DNA of 38,777 bases from positions 1 to 38,777 of the forward strand of contig JAISDE010000142.1 in NCBI GenBank assembly GCA_031265035.1, read 5' to 3'. The notes below the pieces were generated by a model, which worked only from the letters and a program-made list of their open reading frames with translations, was not told where the DNA came from and searched no databases. Shown here in pieces: positions 28,896-36,132 of this stretch. The DNA comes from Peptococcaceae bacterium (GTDB lineage Bacteria > Bacillota > Peptococcia > DRI-13 > UBA5745). How positions within the stretch are numbered: position 1 is the first letter of the stretch; each line of letters starts with the position of its first letter. The position numbers and the translations under genes are program-made.

Positions 28896-28945
28896 GAAAG
28901 AGAGGCGTTATCCAGCTGACGGATATCGCCTCTCTTTCTCATTTT
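28896..28945. terminator. Putative terminator at the end of the V-ATPase operon
   Basis: Perfect 12-bp stem GAAAGAGAGGCG (28896-28907) / CGCCTCTCTTTC (28927-28938), then tcatttt; lies between convergent genes. Confidence 0.8.
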
Positions 28946-29141
28946 ACACTTGCTTCCGCTCACTTAGCGCTTCTCTCGCGTTTGTGACGCGACGAAAACC
29001 GTACTTTCGCGCGGCCGCTTCCCCGGCTTGATTAAAATATGCCGTCCGCTCTGAGGGCGTCATATCTTTTATGGCCTCGTAGAGTTTACGACGGGTCGCG
29101 TGTATCTCGTCCAAGATGGTATCTGGTTTTCTCATCGTCAA
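28944..29141 (-). CDS. Small protein, putative antitoxin partner of the PIN-domain protein
   Basis: 65 aa; overlaps the end of the upstream PIN gene by 56 nt. Confidence 0.55.
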   Translation of the reverse strand: MTMRKPDTILDEIHATRRKLYEAIKDMTPSERTAYFNQAGEAAARKYGFRRVTNAREALSERKQV

Positions 29142-29598
29142 TCACCCCCATTGGTGTGTTGATCTCAACTGCCCTGTAACCTAAAAGCATATTGATTGCC
29201 GCCGTGTGTTTAATCGTTCTTTCTTTTACGATATGCCGGAAGTTGAGGCTGATAATCATATCAAGATCGTTGACCGTCGCGGCGGCGATATGGCTCGCGT
29301 CAGCGAGTGAGCCTCGCGGAAGCGCCCCCTCCGAAACATAGCGTCCCGCAAGGTTATCTGTTTCATCAGTGGTAGCGAGAATTGTAATATCATATTGCTT
29401 AATCAGGCCAAGCATTTTTTCGCGCTTAATTGCCGGAGCGTCCTCAATCTCTTTGATGACATAATCCGATGTAAACGGTTCAAATTTGCCGGACAAACAT
29501 TCCTCAAACAACGTAACCGTATCGGCGTGAGCGTCTCGATCCTCATCAAAATAGTAATTGAACAAGGTTGTTTCCAAGTATATTTTTTGCTTCCTCAT
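29086..29598 (-). CDS. PIN-domain protein (putative toxin)
   Basis: 'KIYLETTLFNYYFDEDRDAHADTVTLFEECLSGKFEPFTSDYVIKEIE', 'GSLADASHIAAATVNDLDMIISLNFRHI'. Confidence 0.8.
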   Translation of the reverse strand: MRKQKIYLETTLFNYYFDEDRDAHADTVTLFEECLSGKFEPFTSDYVIKEIEDAPAIKREKMLGLIKQYDITILATTDETDNLAGRYVSEGALPRGSLADASHIAAATVNDLDMIISLNFRHIVKERTIKHTAAINMLLGYRAVEINTPMGVIDDEKTRYHLGRDTRDPS

Positions 29599-29742
29599 AA
29601 ACGATTATCTCCCCGTCGGTTTCCTCGTTTTACCCGGCGCATACCATTGCTATCATCACTATTGTAATACAAAAGGGCCATCACAACAACAGATTTTTTA
29701 GTGTCTATACTGTTATTTGCACAACTTTTAGCGTCTTTAGTC

Positions 29743-30009
29743 TCAGTCGTCATAATGACCTTTGCATTGTGATATTTCAATTTTATCGTTATTTATACGG
29801 TACACCAGGCGGTTTGTATCATCAATACGACATGACCACCACCCTGATAAATTACCCCGCAAGGGTTCCGGTTTGCCTATCCCGCCATAGCCGATTCTCA
29901 CAATATCCCGTATGATCTCATTTATACGTTTTAGCGTTTTTCTGTCTTGCGTTTGCCAGTCAAGGTAGTCATTCCATGCCCGCTCTTGAAAATCAACGCT
30001 CTTACTCAT
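29743..30009 (-). CDS. Txe/YoeB-family toxin
   Basis: 'FQERAWNDYLDWQTQDRKTLKRINEIIRDI', 'GKPEPLRGNLSGWWSCRIDDTNRLVYRI', 'CKGHYDD'. Confidence 0.92.
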   Translation of the reverse strand: MSKSVDFQERAWNDYLDWQTQDRKTLKRINEIIRDIVRIGYGGIGKPEPLRGNLSGWWSCRIDDTNRLVYRINNDKIEISQCKGHYDD

Positions 30010-30277
30010 TTTCCATAGTCTCTAATTCCTCTAACGACTTGCGGACAATGCCCCGGCCAGCGTCCATATCGGCAATAGAGGCGCGCAAAACCCGCATGTT
30101 AGCCTCACTGTAAAAGGGGTCTGTTTTTGTCGTGATCTCAAACGGGATGCCGCCTTGCCGTAGCGTTTGCCGGACAAACATATTAAAGGCCGTCGTCATA
30201 TTCAAACCCAACTCATCAAAGAGCGCGTCAACGCGGTTTTTCAAATCATCATCAATGCGTATATTGACCTGTGCCAT
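30002..30277 (-). CDS. RelB/DinJ-family antitoxin
   Basis: 'MAQVNIRIDDDLKNRVDALFDELGLNMTTAFNMFVRQTLRQGGIPFEI'; overlaps the toxin start by 8 nt. Confidence 0.9.
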   Translation of the reverse strand: MAQVNIRIDDDLKNRVDALFDELGLNMTTAFNMFVRQTLRQGGIPFEITTKTDPFYSEANMRVLRASIADMDAGRGIVRKSLEELETMENE

Positions 30278-30400
30278 GAAGCAACACCCCTTTCTTAACT
30301 ATTATATAGCTTTTTCTATACCACGTCAACATATTTTAACATTATCTGTTTTAACATTATCACAACTTTTTGCGATTAAGATGTAAATGGGCAAACGCAG

Positions 30401-30444
30401 CATAATTACCATAATTACCATAATTACCATAATTACTTAATTAC
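30401..30444. repeat. Tandem 9-bp repeat (cataattac), four perfect copies plus a diverged one
   Basis: 30401-30436 perfect, then ttaattac. Confidence 0.95.
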
Positions 30445-30532
30445 TTAGAGTAATCGCTAATGATTCCGAGTATTTCAATATAAATTCCGGTGTGGTATAA
30501 TTGTCGGGAGCGCCATTACGAGGAGGAATACC

Positions 30533-31408
30533 ATGAGATACAAGGACACGCTGACAACCGAGCGACTGGTTTTGCGGCCCCTTACCTCGGCCGATTTCGC
30601 GGCCGCCCACTCGTGGGGGAGCGATCTCGCCAATACCCGTTATATGCTGTGGGGACCCAACTCGGAGGAGCAGACCCGGGATTTTCTAGCGACCGCGAGA
30701 CCCGGCAAGGATTTCGCCGTGGTCTTGAGGGATTCCGGCCAGGTGATAGGCAGCTGCGGTATCTATCCCGATCCGGCGGGGGATACGGGCGAGTTGGGCT
30801 GGATTCTCCATAAAGACCATTGGAAGCGGGGCTTTGGTACGGAGTTGGGCAGCGAGCTGCTGAGTTACGGCTTCAACGACTTGAGGCTACGCCGCGTCTG
30901 CGCCCCGTGCGCCGCAGTGAATTACGGCTCCTACAGGGTGATGGAGCGAAACGGTATGCGCCGCGAGGCAGTCCGCGTCAAGGCGTTTTGGGATCGGGTC
31001 GATAAGGAGTGGATTGACGAGGCGGAATACGCCCTGCTGGCGGAAGAATATTTTACGCCCAAGTGCCCGCCCGGGGGGCAGGCGGGCGGGGCTGAGGGCA
31101 GGTACGCCGTAATAACAACAGCATGCGCCGATACTGAGGAGGCCGGGAAAATAGCGACGATCCTTTTGGAGGGGGAACTGGCGGCTTGCGTCCAATTTTT
31201 CCCCGTCAGCAGCCGTTATGTTTGGCAAGGCGAGACCCGGGCGGACAATGAGACGCTGCTGTTCATCAAGTGCCGCCGGGACAAATATGCCGCTATTGAG
31301 AGGGCGATTCTGGCAAACCACAGCTACGAGCTGCCGGAAATCCTGCTGACGCCTGTCGCGGGCGGCCATCAGCGATATTTGGGCTGGATTGACAAAGACG
31401 ATAAGTGA
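30533..31408 (+). CDS. GNAT acetyltransferase fused to a CutA-like domain
   Basis: N-term 'LTTERLVLRPLTSADFAAAHSWGSD'...'YRVMERNGMRREA' (RimJ/RimL-like); C-term 'YAVITTACADTEEAGKIATILLEGELAACVQFFPVSSRYVWQGETRADNETLLFIKC...SYELPEILLTPVAGGHQRYLGWI' (CutA). gaggagg SD and tggtataat -10 upstream. Confidence 0.9.
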   Translation: MRYKDTLTTERLVLRPLTSADFAAAHSWGSDLANTRYMLWGPNSEEQTRDFLATARPGKDFAVVLRDSGQVIGSCGIYPDPAGDTGELGWILHKDHWKRGFGTELGSELLSYGFNDLRLRRVCAPCAAVNYGSYRVMERNGMRREAVRVKAFWDRVDKEWIDEAEYALLAEEYFTPKCPPGGQAGGAEGRYAVITTACADTEEAGKIATILLEGELAACVQFFPVSSRYVWQGETRADNETLLFIKCRRDKYAAIERAILANHSYELPEILLTPVAGGHQRYLGWIDKDDK

Positions 31409-31484
31409 AAGGGGTAAAATATATAGAGGTTATCAACGGTAATCCCTTTTGAATTGTACCGTCTGTTTTACTTCGTATAGTGTA

Positions 31485-31766
31485 TCACTCATCGGCATCT
31501 AAATCATCAAAAAGCGCGTTCATATCCCTATAGCCTTTTATATTCGGGTCATGGCTGATTCTCTCGGCCTCGGCCATAGCTGCTAAAGTTACGGCGTTCG
31601 GCTGTCTTGGACGTAGGTCAAACGGCAATCCGCCAACGTTACATGATTGATGGATAAAAACCGTCACAGCTTCGGCAAGGGACAACCCATAGTGTAAGTA
31701 TACGCTCTCGGCAGTTTTTTTAACTTCCGCGTCTAATCTAATATTCAGGCTTGCGGTCTTAACCAT
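31485..31766 (-). CDS. RelB/DinJ-family antitoxin, apparently orphan
   Basis: 'MVKTASLNIRLDAEVKKTAESVYLHYGLSLAEAVTVFIHQSCNVGGLPFDLR'; no toxin ORF adjacent. Confidence 0.85.
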   Translation of the reverse strand: MVKTASLNIRLDAEVKKTAESVYLHYGLSLAEAVTVFIHQSCNVGGLPFDLRPRQPNAVTLAAMAEAERISHDPNIKGYRDMNALFDDLDADE

Positions 31767-31862
31767 TCTGGATCACCTCTTTCACCAATCATCATACAGC
31801 ATTCCGTTCACAAATGCAACCGACGAGATAAAAATTTACACCTATCCCTAACAACGCTGTCC

Positions 31863-33239
31863 CTAACAACCTCCGTTTTCGGGTTTTACGATCCAGAGGC
31901 CGGTTTTCCTCGCGCCCTCGCGCTCGACCAGCCCGGCTTTTTTCAACGCTCGGATATGAGCTTCAACATTTTTTCTGTCAAGGCCCAAGTTATCCGCGAT
32001 CTGCCCCGTGGTCACGCTTGGAGTGGCTTTCATCAGAGCCACTATTTTTTGTCTGATCTCATTTATTCCGCTATTTATTCCGCTATTTATTCCGCTACCG
32101 TTAGCGGAATAAATATTGCGCTCCGCAATGGCCTTATTATTGTCGCGAATGTGAAAGCAGACCATAAAATCATTCGTGGAAATGCGAAATTCCGGCTCCG
32201 GCAAATCGTCCGCGGCGCAGGCCGCTTTGATTTTTTCGATACCGCGCCCCCAAGCCTCAATCTGCCCTGACCGGAAAAAGGTGTTGGCGATCAGCGGGTT
32301 ATAAGGCGCTGACTTATGAGCGAGCCGCAAATTTTCCTCCGTGGTGCCGGCAGGAAGCCGCGCGTCATTGAAGATAAACACCTTGTCGTCAAAAACCTTT
32401 ATCTGCACCGGATTCATTGTTTCGTAGGCGCGATGCACAACGGCGTTCAAGACGGCTTCCCTGAGCGCGTCGCGGGGCATGGGGTAGCGATCGATCCGCT
32501 GGATACCCTCGTAGTGAATCAACCCCTTGAAGTATTTTGTGTAGATGGTATCCATCACCCGGTCGGGAATCGTAAGGATCGGCCCGGTGATCTCATCCTG
32601 ATAGATTAAGTCCGCCGCGTTTTCAAAATAACCGATCTTCACATTGCAGCCAAGTCGTAACTTCTCTGGCGTTTGGTGGAACAGCAAAACAGCGGCGTTC
32701 AGCAGATAATCGCCCTCGGTCAGTTGCAGCGCCTGAAGCAACTCCGCGTCGCTGCCCTCCACATCCTCTTGTGTAAGCCTGCCGCTCGTCACCGCTTTCT
32801 TGCGGAACGCGTCAAAGGCGTCGCGATAGAAGTCTCCGGCCTTGATATGCGGGACAGGAACGGAGTCCCATGTCTTTCCGTATTTGCCAAGCAGAAACTC
32901 ATCGAGAGCGTAGCCTGTCAGCTCCTGCGTCGTGCTACCGGAACGGTAATAATATCTGCCGCGATAGCTGATGGCGTTATGGTGCGGCGCCACTTTAATA
33001 ACGATGTAATCCTTGTCCGATTCGTGAAAGAGGTTTACATCAGTAATGATGCCCATTGAGTTGCGAATTTTATTCGGCAGATCATCCATCAGCTTCTTCG
33101 CGTTGGTCAAGCCTGCAACCTCGCCTTTATCATCGCGACCGATCTCAAGCATGCCGCCCTGCGCGTTGGCGAAGCCGCATACCCACTCAAGATATTCATC
33201 GCGCCAGGACGCTTTCCACTCAGTGTTCTGATTTTCCAA
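31863..33239 (-). CDS. AlbA_2 / Schlafen-like ATP-binding protein with C-terminal winged helix
   Basis: 'ENQNTEWKASWRDEYLEWVCGFANAQGGMLEIGRDDKGEVAGL', 'DALREAVLNAVVHRAYE'; C-terminal NSGINSGINSGINE linker and HTH. Confidence 0.88.
   Translation of the reverse strand: MENQNTEWKASWRDEYLEWVCGFANAQGGMLEIGRDDKGEVAGLTNAKKLMDDLPNKIRNSMGIITDVNLFHESDKDYIVIKVAPHHNAISYRGRYYYRSGSTTQELTGYALDEFLLGKYGKTWDSVPVPHIKAGDFYRDAFDAFRKKAVTSGRLTQEDVEGSDAELLQALQLTEGDYLLNAAVLLFHQTPEKLRLGCNVKIGYFENAADLIYQDEITGPILTIPDRVMDTIYTKYFKGLIHYEGIQRIDRYPMPRDALREAVLNAVVHRAYETMNPVQIKVFDDKVFIFNDARLPAGTTEENLRLAHKSAPYNPLIANTFFRSGQIEAWGRGIEKIKAACAADDLPEPEFRISTNDFMVCFHIRDNNKAIAERNIYSANGSGINSGINSGINEIRQKIVALMKATPSVTTGQIADNLGLDRKNVEAHIRALKKAGLVEREGARKTGLWIVKPENGGC
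32062..32113. repeat. In-frame 12-bp tandem repeat x3 followed by an inverted copy
   Basis: tttattccgcta x3 (32062-32097), ccgt, then tagcggaataaa (32102-32113). Confidence 0.95.
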
Positions 33240-33431
33240 CGCGTTTCGCCTCCCGCCCGCTATTATGATCCCGTCAGCCGTCGCGACAACAATATCATAG
33301 TCGTTTACGCGACAGATTACAAGTAATTATTGAAAAGGCTCGCGTTGACTCGCGTTTGCCGCTAAGTAACTACCGCTAATTTTCGTCTAATTTTCGCAAT
33401 ATTCCGCTTTGTTTTTTCACTGCCTTTTGTC

Positions 33432-33460
33432 TTGCATTTTCCTTACCGTTTTGTTATACT
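33432..33460 (+). promoter_or_regulatory. Putative promoter for the hemerythrin gene
   Basis: TTGCAT-17 nt-TATACT; predicts a 5' UTR of about 175 nt. Confidence 0.6.
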
Positions 33461-33641
33461 GTTGCTGGAAAAATGAAGAAACAAGCAAGAAAGATCTGCC
33501 GGGTAGCAGGACAAAAGCCAATACCAAAACAAAGCAAAAATCGGAGCAGCGTTGGTAGCTGAATCTACGCGAAGAACTCGGGCTAGTCAAATAATAAATC
33601 GCCTAGCCCAAAGGTCAAAGAACTGGATGGAGGTTGGCAGT

Positions 33642-34046
33642 ATGGCTTACGCATGGAGCAAAGATCTGGAGACAGGCAACGCGTTGATCGACACGCAGCA
33701 CAAGCAGCTGGTTCAGGCAATCAATGATTTGCTGGACGCCTGCGCCAGCGGCAAGGGCCGCGCCGCGATCGAAAAGACACTGGACTTTCTGACCAATTAC
33801 ACCGTCAAGCATTTTGGGGATGAGGAAAAGCTGCAGCTGGCGCACAAATATCCCGACTACGCCAATCACAAGAAGCTGCACGACGCCTTTAAGGTCACGG
33901 TGGGCGACTTGTCGCGGCAGCTAAAGGCGGAAGGCCCTACCATCATCTTGGTGGGCAAGGTCAACAGCAGTATCGGCGGCTGGCTGATCAATCACATCAA
34001 ACGGGAAGACACAAAGGTAGCCGCGCATATCCGGGCTAATGGCTGA
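33642..34046 (+). CDS. Bacteriohemerythrin
   Basis: 'YAWSKDLETGNALIDTQHKQLVQAINDLL', 'HFGDEEKLQLAHKYPDYANHKKLHDAF'. Start at 33642 preferred (ggagg SD) over the ORF-track start at 33552. Confidence 0.93.
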   Translation: MAYAWSKDLETGNALIDTQHKQLVQAINDLLDACASGKGRAAIEKTLDFLTNYTVKHFGDEEKLQLAHKYPDYANHKKLHDAFKVTVGDLSRQLKAEGPTIILVGKVNSSIGGWLINHIKREDTKVAAHIRANG

Positions 34047-34180
34047 GGTATAAGGCGGGTAAGGAAAAGCCAAAAGAGGATTTTATACAGAAATGTCGAA
34101 TGATCATTAGTTGGTTTTACCAGTGATCTTGTTTGGTTTTACCAAGTTATCGCGGCTTCAACTATTAAGGAGGGTTACGA

Positions 34181-35893
34181 ATGAGGAAAAAATCTTTAGC
34201 CTTATTGCTGATTACATTTTTGACACTAATGTCCCTGGCCGCTTGCGGCGGCTCCACCGGCGGCGGCGCCGTCACTCCCCCGACCGGCGGGACGACCACC
34301 ACACCGACCGACACGCCCCCGGCGACCACCGCGCCCCCGGCGACACCGTCCAATGTAGCGCCCGGCTATGAGAATATCCTGCGCCGGGCCTGGGAGACAG
34401 AGCCAGAGCACAATGATCCCCAAATCACCACAGAGTATTACGGCGTCGGTTTTCAGATCTTTGACCGCCTGGTAGAGGCTGTCTCCCAAGGCGGCGGCGT
34501 GACGGAGATTGTTCCCGGCCTGGCGGAGAGTTGGGAGATCTCCGACGATGCCCTGACCTACACCTTCCACCTGCGCCAGGGCGTCAAATTTCACAATGGC
34601 GCCGATTTCACGGCGGAGGACGTGAAATACACCTTCGAGCGGATGCTCTGGCCGGAGACCGGGGCGAGGAATCAGGACTTTATCGACCCCATCAAAGGTT
34701 CCGCCGAGGTCATGGACGGCACCACCAAGGAACTGGCGGGCCTGGAGATCGTGGACGACTACACGGTCAAGATGACCCTCAGCTCTCCCTTCGGCCCCTT
34801 TCTGGCCTCCCTGGCCACGCCAGGCTGCGGCATCTTTGATAAAGACGCCACCGAGGCCGCCGGCACGGATTTCGGCCTGATACCGGAAAAAACCCCCGGC
34901 ACCGGCGCCTATTATTTCGACAAATGGACCCGGGGCGATGAGGTTCTCGTTCGCCGCAACGACAACTATTGGCAGACGCCGCCCGAGCTGGACGGTATCT
35001 CCTGGCGGATCGTCAGGGACAACGACACTATGCGTATGATGTTTGAGGCCGGCGAGTTGGATCTGATCGACTTGGATCAGGCCGTCTCCCAGACCCCTTA
35101 TTTTATGAACTCCCCTCAATACGCCGACAATATCGTCACCGGCACCCGGGTGGGTATTTACTACTTTACTTTCAATCAGAGGATCGCCCCCTTTGAGGAT
35201 GTCCGGGTGCGCAAGGCTCTGCAAATGGCCATCGATCGCCAGGGGATCGTGGACGCCCTATACGACGGCCGGGGCCAGGCGCTTTACGGTATCCTGCCGC
35301 CAGGCGTGTCCGGCTACAATCCCAATCTGCCGGAGATCCCCTATGATCCGGAGGCGGCCAGGGCTTTGCTGGCCGAGGCCGGTTACGCCGACGGCTTTGA
35401 CATGAGCATCACCATAGTCAACAACGCCGCCGCCGACGCCCTGGCCAGAAATGAGTTGGTGCAGGCCATGCTGGGGGAGATTGGCGTCAGGGTCTCCATT
35501 GATGTAATGGACGAGGCCGCCTGGTTCGCGGTGCGGGCCGACGGCGATCTGCCTACTTACGGTCAGGTCTGGTCCGCCGACTACAACGACCCCGACAACT
35601 TTATCTACACCTTCTTCGCCCCCGACAACAGTGTCAGGCGCTCCTTCAACTTTGGCAACCAGGCCCTGTCCGACCGGGTGGTGGCCGCTCGGGCTATCAC
35701 GGACAATGCCGCCCGGATGGCGGAATACCAGGCTCTGGAGAAAGAGATCATCCAGGACGAGGCGGGCTGGATCCCCCTGTACTGCCTGGAGCACAATTTC
35801 GTCACCAGCGATCGCCTCAAGGGCTTCCAGGTCTCCTGGAACGGCTGGAGCGACGGCTGGGAATATTACGACGGCCTGCGGATCGAGAACTGA
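34181..35893 (+). CDS. Peptide/nickel-type ABC transporter substrate-binding lipoprotein (SBP family 5)
   Basis: Lipobox LMSLAACGG, 'TFHLRQGVKFHNGADFTAEDVKYTFERM', 'VRVRKALQMAIDRQGI'. Confidence 0.95.
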   Translation: MRKKSLALLLITFLTLMSLAACGGSTGGGAVTPPTGGTTTTPTDTPPATTAPPATPSNVAPGYENILRRAWETEPEHNDPQITTEYYGVGFQIFDRLVEAVSQGGGVTEIVPGLAESWEISDDALTYTFHLRQGVKFHNGADFTAEDVKYTFERMLWPETGARNQDFIDPIKGSAEVMDGTTKELAGLEIVDDYTVKMTLSSPFGPFLASLATPGCGIFDKDATEAAGTDFGLIPEKTPGTGAYYFDKWTRGDEVLVRRNDNYWQTPPELDGISWRIVRDNDTMRMMFEAGELDLIDLDQAVSQTPYFMNSPQYADNIVTGTRVGIYYFTFNQRIAPFEDVRVRKALQMAIDRQGIVDALYDGRGQALYGILPPGVSGYNPNLPEIPYDPEAARALLAEAGYADGFDMSITIVNNAAADALARNELVQAMLGEIGVRVSIDVMDEAAWFAVRADGDLPTYGQVWSADYNDPDNFIYTFFAPDNSVRRSFNFGNQALSDRVVAARAITDNAARMAEYQALEKEIIQDEAGWIPLYCLEHNFVTSDRLKGFQVSWNGWSDGWEYYDGLRIEN

Positions 35894-35947
35894 CGCTGGC
35901 GTCGCTGGCGTCGCTGGCGTAGCCGACGTCGCTGGCGTCGCTGGCGT
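35894..35947. repeat. Six 9-bp units of cgctggcgt (one diverged)
   Basis: Starts at the nucleotide after the SBP stop codon. Confidence 0.95.
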
Positions 35948-35994
35948 CGCGAGTTGACAAAATTCACTACCGGCCCGGAGCCGCCGCAAACGCG

Positions 35995-36042
35995 CGGGAG
36001 GAAAGATGATCGAGGCGCCGTCCTTGCTTATCTTTCCTCCCG
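35995..36042. promoter_or_regulatory. Intercistronic hairpin with perfect 13-bp stem
   Basis: cgggaggaaagat (35995-36007) / atctttcctcccg (36030-36042), 22-nt loop. Confidence 0.85.
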
Positions 36043-36093
36043 TTATGCGGCCCCCGACCGGATGGATGAGGCCGCCAGGCTATAAAGGTATGG

Positions 36094-36114
36094 ATTCCGG
36101 GACAGGCCCGGAAT
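36094..36114. repeat. REP-like palindrome ATTCCGGG-ACAGG-CCCGGAAT
   Basis: Perfect 8-bp arms within tatggattccgggacaggcccggaatgacaaaagg. Confidence 0.7.
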
Positions 36115-36132
36115 GACAAAAGGAGGGGCGCG

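Noticed and set aside
29595-29780. 61-aa minus-strand ORF between PIN and YoeB genes
   Set aside because: Low-complexity, overlaps the YoeB gene end, no SD or family resemblance.
30401-30444. Possible CRISPR or iteron array
   Set aside because: 9-bp contiguous units without spacers, no cas or rep gene; better explained as slippage repeats.
33460-33641. c-di-GMP-I or similar riboswitch in the hemerythrin leader
   Set aside because: Fragments such as ggacaaaagcc resemble parts of the motif, but order and conserved pairings do not fit.
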